Source: Flavobacterium sp. SLB02 (GTDB lineage Bacteria > Bacteroidota > Bacteroidia > Flavobacteriales > Flavobacteriaceae). From it: DNA of 64,000 nt. A program made the translations under genes and the position numbers. Below, piece after piece: positions 49,835 through 59,465 of this stretch. Under the pieces are notes generated by a model. It worked only from the letters and a program-made list of their open reading frames with translations. It was not told where the DNA came from and made no database searches. The stretch is from the NCBI RefSeq assembly GCF_009664855.1, contig NZ_CP045928.1:5356119-5420118 (forward strand). The letters run 5' to 3'. How positions within the stretch are numbered: position 1 is the first letter of the stretch; every line of letters begins with the position of its first letter.

Positions 49835-51280
49835 TTAAGGTTTGTCAGCCGGAAAAGATTTCGAAAAAACAGCTTTGTCAATGATAGGATTTGAAGGTTC
49901 TTCAGGAATAAATCCGTCTGTGAATTTTCGCATGACATATTGTTTTAAAGCAGTATCATAATATCCCAGAATGTAATAATTTTTAAATTTTAATATACTT
50001 GGCAATGTTGCTTTTCTGTTTTGATCTAAAAAATAATTAATATTATCAGCTGCCAAAGGCTGTTGCTGCGGATTAACGAATTCAAAATTACGATCTAAGG
50101 TACTTTCGAAGAAAACACTTTCGGAGTTGAAAGTCTGAGCATAATTCCAACTGTATAATTCATCATTTACGGTATAATACATTCTTTCAATTCTTGGCAC
50201 TCCGCCTAAAGTTACCAACGTATTCTGGCTATTTTTGAAAACAGATAAACCTATGTCTAAATAAGAAAGGCGTTGCAAAAACTTGCTCGTTTTTTTTAAT
50301 TCTTTTGGTTTCTGTATATCACGTTGTATTAGCAAAGGCGAACTTTTAAAACGAATAGTATCATTTTTTGAGACCTTAAAACTTTTTACTGTTGTTCCGG
50401 AATTATAATCTTTTACATCAAATAGAAGTTCATCCTGATTGGCATTGATCTGATAAATTTTATCATTATAGAAAAATGAATTACTTAACTTTTTAGCGTT
50501 TGCAGTTGCAGATTGCATAAAGTTTTTTTCAGACAAATTATTGTTTTCAAGATTAAGATCAAACACCTGGGTTTTATTAGGATTATAATCTAATGTCAAA
50601 ATCAAATGATCATTGGTCATATAAATTTTGCTTTTTTTGGTGCCTTTGTCCAAAGGATTGTACTCGTCTGATTCGATTTTCTCGATAGGATTTTCATTAA
50701 TCACCTGATTGAATGTCATGAATTGTGTTTTCCTGTTCTGGAAAGTAAAACGCGAAAAATCAAATTCTTTTTCATCTACGATCCCGTTTTTAAAAGTATA
50801 TACATTTAAATCAGGTTGATTGAGATCTTTTGAAAGGATATAAAATAAATTGTTTTTCTGGAAAGTGTTGATGATTTGCTGTGTAGTAAAAGGAAATTTA
50901 AACATTAAAACTTTATAAGTCTTTGTTTCTAAATAATATTTGATGACCAGAATACTTGTGTCATCATCTGTAGACCAATATAAAGTGGGATTACCATCTT
51001 CGCTAAAACTATACCCAATTATCGATTTGTTTTTGAAATTGCTATGCGAAACCGTAAAATCGTCCTTTAGAAATAAAGCACTATTGTATTTTAAGATGGT
51101 AGTCTTTTCAGTGTTGGCTGCAAAAGCAAAGACATCATGAGTTATTGTATTCTCAACATTTAAGATCTGATTGGATTCGTCGTATTTTTTTAAATCTAAA
51201 GGATAAGAATTCAATACCGTTTGGGCAAACAGTGCTGATTTAAAGAGGAGAAGAAAGAATAGAAATAATGATTTTTTCAT
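49835..51280 (-). CDS. Exported protein of unknown family (paralogue of the gene at 57766)
   Basis: 481 aa from ATG 51280 (MKKSLFLFFLLLFKSALFAQ, clear signal peptide). The mature part is beta-rich with repeated aromatic/hydrophobic strands, such as NPTLYWSTDDDTSILVIKYY, compatible with a propeller-like fold. It aligns throughout with the product of 57766-59205, including the LFWSSD/LYWSTD step and the shared end YYILGYYDTALKQYVMRKF. This copy has about 25 extra residues at the C-terminus (PEEPSNPIIDKAVF). Located between ferritin and OmpA genes. Role unknown. Confidence 0.82.
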   Translation of the reverse strand: MKKSLFLFFLLLFKSALFAQTVLNSYPLDLKKYDESNQILNVENTITHDVFAFAANTEKTTILKYNSALFLKDDFTVSHSNFKNKSIIGYSFSEDGNPTLYWSTDDDTSILVIKYYLETKTYKVLMFKFPFTTQQIINTFQKNNLFYILSKDLNQPDLNVYTFKNGIVDEKEFDFSRFTFQNRKTQFMTFNQVINENPIEKIESDEYNPLDKGTKKSKIYMTNDHLILTLDYNPNKTQVFDLNLENNNLSEKNFMQSATANAKKLSNSFFYNDKIYQINANQDELLFDVKDYNSGTTVKSFKVSKNDTIRFKSSPLLIQRDIQKPKELKKTSKFLQRLSYLDIGLSVFKNSQNTLVTLGGVPRIERMYYTVNDELYSWNYAQTFNSESVFFESTLDRNFEFVNPQQQPLAADNINYFLDQNRKATLPSILKFKNYYILGYYDTALKQYVMRKFTDGFIPEEPSNPIIDKAVFSKSFPADKP

Positions 51281-51436
51281 GTGGTTTTTATCGACAATAA
51301 TCATTCCAAATTTATCGCTTTATTTTGTAACCGGTACAAATGAATTCATGAAACTAATTAAGTTTTGTGTTTCTTAAAAAGGATTATTTTTTATTACTAA
51401 AAAGAGTAAGGTTACCTTAGCTTAAAGGTATAAAAA

Positions 51437-51466
51437 AAGTCCTAAAGAAAATTTTCTTTAGGACTT
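51437..51466 (-). terminator. Terminator of the OmpA-family gene
   Basis: AAGTCCTAAAGAAAA (51437-51451) is exactly complementary to TTTTCTTTAGGACTT (51452-51466), with a T-run on the minus strand, 23 bases past the stop. Confidence 0.85.
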
Positions 51467-51488
51467 GATTTTTTTATTGTCAGGGAGA

Positions 51489-52616
51489 TTATTTTACTCT
51501 AAAAGTAACTCTTCTTGCCAATCTTCTGGCTTCTTCAGAATCTTTTTGAATTGATGTATCAGCTCCATTAGCCACAACATTTAATTTAGAAGATGCAATA
51601 CCTGCTTTTTCTAAAATAGTTTTAACATTATTAGCTCTTGCATTTGATAATTTCTCGTTGTATTCTGACTTACCAACCTGATCTGCATAACCAAGGATAT
51701 CCAAATTAGCTGAAGGATTTTTTCTTAAATAACTTAAGACAACATCAATCGCAGCAGTTGAATTTTCGATTGGAGTCGATTTGTTAAAGTCAAAATAAAC
51801 GCTGTAATATTTATCATTAATCATTTCTTTAACAACATCTTTGTTTTCAACAACAGTGTTTGTAACAGGTTTTTCTACGATAACTTGTTTAGATGGGATG
51901 TTTTTTATCTGAGCTTCAAGTTCAGCAAGTTTGTTGTCATATGCTGTAAGATCAACATTCTCAGAAATTACTGTCCAGTCAGCATGTTTTGCATTTTTAC
52001 CTAAGTAAACTTGCAAACCAACTGTTCCGTTGAACACAAGCCCTGAAAGTCCTCTTGAATTTGTAAGACCTGCTCCGTCAAAAGTATTATCCTGAAAAGC
52101 ATTAACAATCGTAGTAACATCACCTGTTAAAGCAATACGGTTTGATAATCTAATTTGACCTGTAAAACCAGCAATGAAGTTATCCATTCTGTCTTTTACA
52201 TGTAAGTCTTCATTTTCTAATTGAGCAACCCCAATACCGGCATGACCTAATAAACCAATAGTTTTAGTCCATGTTTCAAAATTCATGATTCTTCCTAAGT
52301 TGGCTACCCCTTGTAAATCAACTCTGTAATATTTAGAGTCAAAATTAAGTGAGTTACCATGATCCGTGAAACTGTTGTATCCGAAATCAGCTTTTAGACC
52401 AAATTTGTTGTTCATCATGTATCTTACACCTAAATCAGCAGTAAATGGACTAACTCTTGCAGTGTAATAATTATCAGACATTGGATGCTGAGGTTTGTTA
52501 AAACCACCGGCTAATTCGATCGACCATTTGTTATAGTCATTTCCGCTATTTTCTGTTTGCGCGTGTAGGTTGTTGAAAACCAGCGAAAACACTAGAATAA
52601 TTACAATTTTTTTCAT
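51489..52616 (-). CDS. OmpA-family outer membrane protein
   Basis: A 375-aa protein with a signal peptide (MKKIVIILVFSLVFNNLHAQ), an eight-strand barrel (about 25-215), a linker with a short coiled region (KLAELEAQIKNIPSK), and a C-terminal OmpA peptidoglycan-binding domain (YSVYFDFNKSTP, LDILGYADQVGKSEYNEKLS, ARRLARRVTFRV). It anchors outer membrane to wall; the leading strong terminator and position suggest high expression. Confidence 0.93.
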   Translation of the reverse strand: MKKIVIILVFSLVFNNLHAQTENSGNDYNKWSIELAGGFNKPQHPMSDNYYTARVSPFTADLGVRYMMNNKFGLKADFGYNSFTDHGNSLNFDSKYYRVDLQGVANLGRIMNFETWTKTIGLLGHAGIGVAQLENEDLHVKDRMDNFIAGFTGQIRLSNRIALTGDVTTIVNAFQDNTFDGAGLTNSRGLSGLVFNGTVGLQVYLGKNAKHADWTVISENVDLTAYDNKLAELEAQIKNIPSKQVIVEKPVTNTVVENKDVVKEMINDKYYSVYFDFNKSTPIENSTAAIDVVLSYLRKNPSANLDILGYADQVGKSEYNEKLSNARANNVKTILEKAGIASSKLNVVANGADTSIQKDSEEARRLARRVTFRVK

Positions 52617-52719
52617 TATTATTTGAGATTTTTAAATTCACCCCAAACAAACAATTTATTGTAAGAATTACTTTCCAATAAAAGCCATAATAATAACAGA
52701 ATAAGGTTAAAAAATGATT

Positions 52720-53349
52720 TTAATTATTCATGAGCCCTTGAAAACAATCGACAAACTGGCCCATGTGCAAACCATCCATCAAACCATGATGAACATGTAC
52801 CGACATGGAAATAGTTCTTTTTCCGGTTGCTGAAGTAATCATTTTTCCAAAAGAAATTTTAGGACAACTATCAGGAAATGTGTAATTACGTGCATGCGAA
52901 AGCGAAGTAAAATTCAACCACGGAATTGAAGAGAAATGAATCAGATTGTCATCATCGAATGATCTTGTAAAAAGCCCGCTTGTGTTTTGAATGCGCTCAA
53001 TCTCGGCTAAAGCATTTTGTTTGAATATCTTAAAATCAGCATTGTATTCGATTAAAGAGAATCCGAAAGTGCCATCTTCGCGTCCAATTGTTGCCGATGC
53101 GTCAACACGATCATTAATATAGATCTTGTCATCGGCAATTCGATATTTAAAATTCTCGATTGTATTTACTGCAACTAATGTTTTGTGTAAATAATAGATA
53201 AAGAAAGAAGCTTTAAGGCTTTTTGCCGTTTGATAGGCTTGGGTACAATCAATTTCTACGGTTGCACCAAAAAAAGGCTCTTCCATTTGTCTGAAATGCT
53301 GGAAATGTTCTTTTCTGTTCCAGTTTTCTAAATCCAAAAGTGTTTTCAT
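52720..53349 (-). CDS. Chloramphenicol acetyltransferase-like protein (type A CAT)
   Basis: A 209-aa protein with the CAT fold: N-terminal WNRKEHFQHFRQMEEPFFGAT and the catalytic HHGLMDGLHMG (His187-His188, Asp192-Gly193). True CAT enzymes inactivate chloramphenicol with acetyl-CoA; chromosomal copies such as this may have other or weak activity. Its ATG overlaps the stop codon of the HAD gene (TAATG), so the two are translationally coupled. Resistance cannot be inferred from sequence alone. Confidence 0.88.
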   Translation of the reverse strand: MKTLLDLENWNRKEHFQHFRQMEEPFFGATVEIDCTQAYQTAKSLKASFFIYYLHKTLVAVNTIENFKYRIADDKIYINDRVDASATIGREDGTFGFSLIEYNADFKIFKQNALAEIERIQNTSGLFTRSFDDDNLIHFSSIPWLNFTSLSHARNYTFPDSCPKISFGKMITSATGKRTISMSVHVHHGLMDGLHMGQFVDCFQGLMNN

Positions 53350-54056
53350 TATGATAAGTTCTGAAGTACTTCAGTAATTTTTTCGAATGAACTAAAATGT
53401 TCGTGTTCGACTTTATGACTAATTTTTTCGTGTTCCCAAGTGGTGTGAAACGGAATGTGAACGGCGTAACCTCCAAGTCCTAAAACGGGCAAAACATCAG
53501 ATTTTAATGAATTTCCGATCATTAGAAACTCATGTGCCTGAATGTCTAAACGCCCTAATAATTTTTCATAATCGATTTCCTGTTTGTCTGACATTACTTC
53601 GATATGGTGAAAATAATGCCCCAAACCAGAGCGGTGCAATTTGCTGTGCTGGTCTTTTAAGTCGCCTTTTGTGGCAACAACCAATTTGTATTTTCCGTGT
53701 AAAGCCTGCAAAGTTTCTTCGACTCCATCCAGAAGTTCGATTGGTTTTTCGAGTAATTCTTTTCCGTATTGAATGATTTTTTCGATCACCTCAATCGGGA
53801 TGGTATTGTTCGAAATATTCATTGCCGCTTCAATCATCGACAAAATATAGCCTTTGATTCCGTAACCGTATAGAGGTAAATTGTCAATTTCGATCTTAAA
53901 CAATTCCTGCGAAATGCCCTGATGCGAAAGATAATCTTCCATCAAAGCACAGAATTTATGCTCCGTTTCCTCGAAGTAAGGTTCATTTACAAATAAAGTA
54001 TCATCAGCATCAAATGCGATTACTTTTAAGTTTGGTATTTTGTTTCTATGTAACAT
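53349..54056 (-). CDS. HAD-superfamily hydrolase
   Basis: A 235-aa phosphatase-type protein. Motif I is AFDADDTLFVNE, motif II VVATKGD, then a Lys region and motif IV-type LMIGNSLKSDVLPVLGLGG. A helical cap lies between about residues 25 and 100. Substrate unknown. It overlaps the CAT-like gene by one base and is the upstream partner. Confidence 0.88.
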   Translation of the reverse strand: MLHRNKIPNLKVIAFDADDTLFVNEPYFEETEHKFCALMEDYLSHQGISQELFKIEIDNLPLYGYGIKGYILSMIEAAMNISNNTIPIEVIEKIIQYGKELLEKPIELLDGVEETLQALHGKYKLVVATKGDLKDQHSKLHRSGLGHYFHHIEVMSDKQEIDYEKLLGRLDIQAHEFLMIGNSLKSDVLPVLGLGGYAVHIPFHTTWEHEKISHKVEHEHFSSFEKITEVLQNLS

Positions 54057-54097
54057 GTGTTTTTTGTTTCAAGTTTGTTTTGTTTCAGGTTTTTTTT

Positions 54098-54392
54098 GCC
54101 ACAGATTAAAGGATTACAATGATTAAAAAAAATCTGCCTAATCTGCTTGGAGCTTTTTCGCCACGAATTTCACGAATTAGCACTAATTTTTTTGCCACAG
54201 ATTAAAGGAGTAGAATGATTAAAAAAATAATCTGCTCAATCTGCGTGAAGCTTTTTCGCTACTAATTTCACTAATTGACATTAATTCTTTTGCCAGAGAT
54301 TAAAGAATCACAATGATTTAAAAAAAAATCTGCCCAATCTGCCCAATCTGCGAGAGAACCTTTCCGCAACAAATTAAAAATAAATCCGTTTA
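54098..54392. repeat. Three tandem degenerate units of about 97 bp (GCCACAGATT family)
   Basis: GCCACAGATTAAAGG or its variant recurs at 54098, 54194 and 54292, each followed by an AATGATTAAAAAA run, an AATCTGC cluster, a CTTTTTCGC step and a CACGAATTT or CTAATTT tract. The 54057-54424 gap contains these units and no gene that I can support. Confidence 0.75.
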
Positions 54393-54424
54393 AACCCGCG
54401 TCATCCGCGTGCCATTTCTCAATC

Positions 54425-55312
54425 TTATCCCTTATTAAACAGTTTCTTCAAAGAGATCGTCTTATCATAAAACGTAATCCTGATTCCGAATAGCAAAATG
54501 ATCCCGCCTAAAACCATTTGTAAAGTTATTTGTTCTTCTAAAAACAACCAAGCTAATATAGATGTAATTACCGCCTGACTCAATAAACTTAACGAAACTC
54601 TCGTCGCGCGCATGTGTTGCGTGGCATAACTAATCGAAAGCCATGCACACAATTGGCACATTACTGCCTGCAGAACCAATACAAACCATCCCGTATCTGA
54701 GAATCCGGTAAAAGACTCGTTTAATGCATAACAAAGTATTCCTAAATAAATACTTGAAGCCACTAAATTGATTGTCATAAACGATAGAACATCAACATGC
54801 GAAAGCACATTTTTACTCACCAAAAGATAAATAGAATAAAGAATTCCGGATAATACAGCGAATAAAAAGGCCTGATTAAAATTCAATTCCAGAAAAAAGC
54901 TAAACCCCACCAAAGTGATCATTCCGAATAATGAAACTATGGTCCCAATCCAGAAATTGGTTGCCGGTTTTGATTTTAAAAAGAAAAAAGAACCAATCCC
55001 CACCCAAACCGGAGATAGATTTGTTAATAAAGAAGCCTGAGTAGCACTTGAATCCTGAATGGCAATATTCCAAACGGCAACATCTGAAGCAAATAAAATC
55101 CCACAGAGCGCTGCTAAAAGAACGTATTTTGTCTTTGGGAGCTTGAAATTTTTAGTAATAAGGACATAAGGCAAAAGTAAAGTCAAGGCAATAGACATGC
55201 GATAAAAAGCCGAAATTAATCCAGATGCTAATTTTAGTTTAACCAATATGGGGAATATCGAAATACAAAGTATTCCGCAGATTAGGGCTAATCTTGGTTT
55301 GGTAATTTTCAT
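54425..55312 (-). CDS. DMT-superfamily transporter (EamA domains)
   Basis: 295 aa from ATG 55312 (MKITKPRLALICGILCISIF); the longer upstream frame starts in repeat-like sequence. Ten membrane helices in two EamA repeats (first to about residue 135, second from about 145), with the typical SPVWVGIGSFFFLKSKP and SQAVITSILAWLFLEEQITLQMVLGG steps. Expected to export metabolites or amino acids. Substrate unknown. Confidence 0.88.
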   Translation of the reverse strand: MKITKPRLALICGILCISIFPILVKLKLASGLISAFYRMSIALTLLLPYVLITKNFKLPKTKYVLLAALCGILFASDVAVWNIAIQDSSATQASLLTNLSPVWVGIGSFFFLKSKPATNFWIGTIVSLFGMITLVGFSFFLELNFNQAFLFAVLSGILYSIYLLVSKNVLSHVDVLSFMTINLVASSIYLGILCYALNESFTGFSDTGWFVLVLQAVMCQLCAWLSISYATQHMRATRVSLSLLSQAVITSILAWLFLEEQITLQMVLGGIILLFGIRITFYDKTISLKKLFNKG

Positions 55313-55432
55313 TGTAATGCATTTCGAACTTACTAAAATGAACTTTGTAAGTGTTTTTAAATCTTTTTTAAAGTAAAATTGCGTGAAGCAAAGTTCACGC
55401 AATTTATAGAATATACAATAATAAGTTGATTC

Positions 55433-56950
55433 TTATTCTTCTTTTTCTACCACTTCAATTGTTGGAGGTACTTCAGGAGCGTCTTCCCCTTTTAGGTAAG
55501 ATGGTAGATTAAGTCCGGCCATATTAAATAAATCATTCAAAGGAGGAACGGTTTTCATCATTCCTGAAACAAAGTTTGCCGTTGATGAATTTCCGTTTTC
55601 GCCCTGACCATTTCCGGAATCCCAAACCGTGATTTTATCAATTTTGATGTTTTTAACAGCTTCAACCTGAGTTTTAACCAATTCAGGAAGTTTTTCTAAT
55701 AACAATAATTGGAACGCTTTGCTCGGATCTCCTCCTGCAGCAGCCACAACTTCTTTATAACCTTCAGCTTGTTTTGTCAATATTTCAAAGAGACCTTTTG
55801 CTTCTGCTTCCATTTTTGCAAAAATTGCGTCCGCTTCTCCTTTTGCATTCTCTCTTATGGTTTCGGCAGCAGCCTGAGCTTCGATAATGGCTCTTTGTTT
55901 GGCAATTTCGGCAGGAATTACAATATTGGCAATTTGGGTAGAACGTTCTCTTTCAGAACGAGCCAACTCGGCTTTTTGCTCTGCAACATACGATTCTTCT
56001 AATGCTTTTGCTTGTTGTACTTTCTCAGCGGTTATAGCAATACGCAATGATTCTGCTTCTTTTTCTCTACGTAAAGCTTCAGAATTTGCGATTGCAATCT
56101 TAGCTTCGTTTTCTCCCTGAATCGCAATTGCATTTGCTTCAGATGTTTTTACCCTTGTATCTCTTGCTGCTTCTGCTTTTCCAATCGTTTCATCTTTAGA
56201 GGCAGTTGCAATACTAATTTCTCTGTCTTTTTGCGTAATAGCGATTTTTACGTCTCGGTCTCTGTGCGTTTCAGCAATTTGAGTGTCTTTTTCTCTATCG
56301 GCAAGAGCTTTACCGGTTTCTCCAATTTTTTCCTGTTCAGCAACACTAATTTTTGCTTCGTTGATTGCTTTCGCAGCAGCTTCTTTTCCTAAAGCTTCGA
56401 TATATCCAGACTCGTCTTTAATATCGGTAACGTTTACGTTGATTAGTTTTAAACCAATTTTCTTTAATTCGCTGTCAACATTTTTCGAGATATTATCCAA
56501 AAATTTATCACGGTCAGAATTGATTTCTTCAATAGTCATCGTAGCAATTACCAAACGCAATTGTCCAAATAGAATATCTTTTGCCAGTTCCTGAATTTGT
56601 TCTGATGATAAACCTAAAAGTCTTTCAGCCGCCGTATTCATGCTGTCTGATTCAGTAGAAATAGCGATTGTAAATCGACATGGAACATCGACTCTAATGT
56701 TTTGTCTACTCAGGGCATTGGTTAAATTGGCCTCGATCGAAAGCGGTTTTAAATCTAAAAAAGAATAGTCCTGAATTACAGGCCAGATAAAGGCACCACC
56801 TCCGTGAACACATTTTGCCGATGTGCCGCCTGTACGACCATAAATGACTAAGATTTTATCAGAAGGACAACGTTTGTACCTTGATATTAATGCCGAAATT
56901 GTTACGAATAAAACGATTGCCGCAACTGCAATTAAAATAATTGGGTTCAT
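55433..56950 (-). CDS. Flotillin-family SPFH membrane scaffold protein
   Basis: A 505-aa protein: an N-terminal membrane segment (about 1-22), an SPFH/band-7 domain (about 25-190), and a long coiled coil of Glu-Ala and Lys-rich repeats (about 195-390). Flotillins form membrane cages that organise lipid domains. Directly upstream (11 bases) lies a gene for a small membrane OB-fold protein of the NfeD type, the usual flotillin partner (as YuaF with YuaG in Bacillus). Confidence 0.9.
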   Translation of the reverse strand: MNPIILIAVAAIVLFVTISALISRYKRCPSDKILVIYGRTGGTSAKCVHGGGAFIWPVIQDYSFLDLKPLSIEANLTNALSRQNIRVDVPCRFTIAISTESDSMNTAAERLLGLSSEQIQELAKDILFGQLRLVIATMTIEEINSDRDKFLDNISKNVDSELKKIGLKLINVNVTDIKDESGYIEALGKEAAAKAINEAKISVAEQEKIGETGKALADREKDTQIAETHRDRDVKIAITQKDREISIATASKDETIGKAEAARDTRVKTSEANAIAIQGENEAKIAIANSEALRREKEAESLRIAITAEKVQQAKALEESYVAEQKAELARSERERSTQIANIVIPAEIAKQRAIIEAQAAAETIRENAKGEADAIFAKMEAEAKGLFEILTKQAEGYKEVVAAAGGDPSKAFQLLLLEKLPELVKTQVEAVKNIKIDKITVWDSGNGQGENGNSSTANFVSGMMKTVPPLNDLFNMAGLNLPSYLKGEDAPEVPPTIEVVEKEE

Positions 56951-56961
56951 GCTTGGTTATG

Positions 56962-57534
56962 TTAAATGGATTCTACTATTAAAATATTGTTATTCTCTAT
57001 TTTTACTACTCTAACTACTGCGCCTGAAGGGATTCTTTCATTTTCGGTCATGGCTTCTAATTCATGAAAGGTACCATTGACACTGATCATGATTTTGCCT
57101 TTTCCTTTTTTGTTTTCCGGAATCGTCAAATAAACTTCGGCGGTTTTGTTTAATGTATTTGTAATTTTAAAAGAATTGTCTTCGGCTAATTTTTGTACTT
57201 GTTTGATAACCAGAAAGAATAAAACAACAAATAGAACCCCAACAATAAATGAAGCAACGATAAGCACTACTGGTTGATCGCCAATTGTGGAATAAAAAGA
57301 AATTCCTGTCCAACTAAAACCTAATAGGAAATTGATCAGATTTCGTAACGAAAAAAGCTGAAAATCTGAACCTCCATCATGTACATCGCCATGAAAATCA
57401 GTATCAAAACCATCGGCTACGTCAAGACCTGTAAAGGTGATAATGGTTTGAATAATAAAAATGATACTCGTTGGAATAGCGATATACCAAAAGGATTTGA
57501 GTAAGGTGGGTAAACTATCTAAAAGTTCGATCAT
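56962..57534 (-). CDS. NfeD-like membrane protein with an OB-fold
   Basis: A 190-aa protein with three or four membrane helices (residues 10-30, 72-105) and a C-terminal soluble OB-type barrel (about 125-190: NKTAEVYLTIPENKKGKGKI, SGAVVRVVKIENNNILIV), as in short NfeD proteins. It precedes the flotillin gene by 11 bases on the same strand and should be its partner. No ClpP-like protease domain. Confidence 0.82.
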   Translation of the reverse strand: MIELLDSLPTLLKSFWYIAIPTSIIFIIQTIITFTGLDVADGFDTDFHGDVHDGGSDFQLFSLRNLINFLLGFSWTGISFYSTIGDQPVVLIVASFIVGVLFVVLFFLVIKQVQKLAEDNSFKITNTLNKTAEVYLTIPENKKGKGKIMISVNGTFHELEAMTENERIPSGAVVRVVKIENNNILIVESI

Positions 57535-57726
57535 TTTAGGTTTTTTTAGAATGATTTAGGCGCTAATATCTTACTTTTTATGAAAGAAAACTAATTTGAA
57601 TTAAAATAGGTGTTCTTGTAGTGTCTAAATAAATAAAGAGTGGTACCAGTTTATAACTATGATAAAACGAGGAATTATGTTGTTGAGTAGAGAATTATAA
57701 TATTTACTTTAGATTCGATAAAACGG

Positions 57727-57755
57727 TCCCGAGTTATCATTGGGATAACTCGGGA
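57727..57755 (-). terminator. Terminator of the exported-protein gene at 57766
   Basis: TCCCGAGTTATC and GATAACTCGGGA form a perfect 12-bp stem with a 5-base loop, 11 bases past the stop on the minus strand. The following T-run is weak. Confidence 0.65.
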
Positions 57756-57765
57756 ATTTAAGATT

Positions 57766-59205
57766 TTAATCAGCAAATTTTCTAATGATATATTCTTTGG
57801 TTTTATTATCATAATAACCCAAATAATAAAAATTACTAATCTTAAATAAGGTTTGTGATGAAACGTCGGTGTTCTTGTCAAAAAACGTTCTGATTTTATC
57901 AAATGCCAAAGGTTGTAATTCGCCTTTTATATTATTTCCTTCTTTGTCAAATAAACCTTCAATTTTTACGACTTTCCTATTAGTATATGAGTTGAAGTTT
58001 TCCATTGTTGGATTGTACACCGCTACTGAAATCAAAGCTCCAATTAAACCAAATTGTCCTAAAGCCGCTTGTCCGCCTGATTGCTGAGTTGAAGAAACAC
58101 CTCCAAAAGTAATTAGGGTATTTTCGCCAATATGATAGCAAGAAAGACCAGCATTTAAATTGTTTACTTTTCTAATAAACTGCGCTGAGGTTTCTAAGGT
58201 TCTTTTTCCTCCAAAGAAATCTCCACCTTCCTGATATATTTCGGAATTCTTGAATTCGATTGGTTTGGTAATATTAGCAAAATGTTCTTTTAAGATATTG
58301 TCATCCAAATCTTTTATGGTAAAATATAAAAGATCTGATGAAGTTTTTACCTGATAAAGTTTATTCTCAAAATAGAAAGAGTTAGAATTTAAAGATGTAC
58401 GATCTCCTGGTATAAAACGTTGTTTTATCATTTTTTCTGTAGCAGTAAACGTGTTTAGATCAATAGTAAAAACCTGGGTAAAGTCAACATTAGTATCCAG
58501 AGTTATTATAATTTGGTTTTTATTAAAGTAACATTTTCTCTTTTTGGCTCCATCGGTTAATGAAGTTGGGTTTTCAGGGGTGATATACTTTAGTGTATAT
58601 GGAAGTTCAAAAGGAAGTAAATTTTCACTTAATGTTCCATCTAAATCTGTTTTTGCATAAGTTCGTTTTACAAAGTGAAATCCTTCCAGCGAAATTGTTT
58701 TTGCATTATAGTTTCCGTCTTTGTCAAAAATATGAAGTTTCAAATTACTGCTTTTCTTGATAAAAGTTAAAATATAGAAATTCTCATTTTCGCTGAATTT
58801 TTGTAGAATTTTCTCTTCTTTTAATACAAGAGAATATTGTTTTGTTTCGACTTTGCGCGTATTAAAATCAAACAATTGCGTATAAATGTCCTGATAATTA
58901 TCAGACGACCAGAATAATCTAGTATTGTTATTGCTGATATTATAACCAATCATATTGTCATAAGTCTTAGCACTTGGTCTTTCGGTAGAAATACTATCAA
59001 CAATTTGCATGTTTTCGCTAAGATGAATGGCTTTTACTTTTATTTTGTCACTAACAAATAAAGTAACATCCTTTTTTTTAGTATTTACAACCTGAAAAAT
59101 GTCACGATTCTTTTTTAATTCAACAGGAGTGGAACTTACAATATCTTGAGAAAAAGAAAGTAAACTATTTAAAAATAAAGAGGTAAGGAGGAATTTTTTG
59201 AACAT
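57766..59205 (-). CDS. Exported protein of unknown family (paralogue of the gene at 49835)
   Basis: A 479-aa protein with a signal peptide (MFKKFLLTSLFLNSLLSFSQ). It is homologous along its whole length to the product of 49835-51280: similar start (VELKKNRDIFQV), LFWSSDNYQDIYTQLF, a central FNKNQIIITLDTNVDFTQVF and the end YYLGYYDNKTKEYIIRKFAD. It also has a Gly-Gln-rich insert (SSTQQSGGQAALGQFGLIG). Beta-rich, likely periplasmic or surface. Function unknown. Confidence 0.82.
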   Translation of the reverse strand: MFKKFLLTSLFLNSLLSFSQDIVSSTPVELKKNRDIFQVVNTKKKDVTLFVSDKIKVKAIHLSENMQIVDSISTERPSAKTYDNMIGYNISNNNTRLFWSSDNYQDIYTQLFDFNTRKVETKQYSLVLKEEKILQKFSENENFYILTFIKKSSNLKLHIFDKDGNYNAKTISLEGFHFVKRTYAKTDLDGTLSENLLPFELPYTLKYITPENPTSLTDGAKKRKCYFNKNQIIITLDTNVDFTQVFTIDLNTFTATEKMIKQRFIPGDRTSLNSNSFYFENKLYQVKTSSDLLYFTIKDLDDNILKEHFANITKPIEFKNSEIYQEGGDFFGGKRTLETSAQFIRKVNNLNAGLSCYHIGENTLITFGGVSSTQQSGGQAALGQFGLIGALISVAVYNPTMENFNSYTNRKVVKIEGLFDKEGNNIKGELQPLAFDKIRTFFDKNTDVSSQTLFKISNFYYLGYYDNKTKEYIIRKFAD

Positions 59206-59419
59206 ATAAAGATTTTTTTTTGACGAATATCTTGTTTTTTTTTGAAAGTAAAAGGATAGTAAATAAAATGTTTCACAATTTCCTTTTAAAAGGAAAAGCG
59301 AGAATCTATTAAGTGATTAACAAATTCACGTTTTTTTGGTAAATATAAAATTTTAGTTTAAACTTGTTTCGTTTACAAATGCAAACCAAGAATCATAATT
59401 GTGCCTAACGGCACAAAAA

Positions 59420-59442
59420 AAAGATGTGCATTGCACATCTTT
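59420..59442 (-). terminator. Terminator of metG
   Basis: AAAGATGTGCA (59420-59430) pairs with TGCACATCTTT (59432-59442), with a run of eight T residues following on the minus strand. The rest of the gap 59206-59465 shows only a small GTGCC-TAAC-GGCAC hairpin. Confidence 0.85.
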
Positions 59443-59465
59443 AATATTTTGATTTTTACAAAATC

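Noticed and set aside
54098..54392. Possible CRISPR array
   Set aside because: The three units are long, degenerate and tandem, with no short conserved repeat separated by unique spacers, and no cas genes are present.
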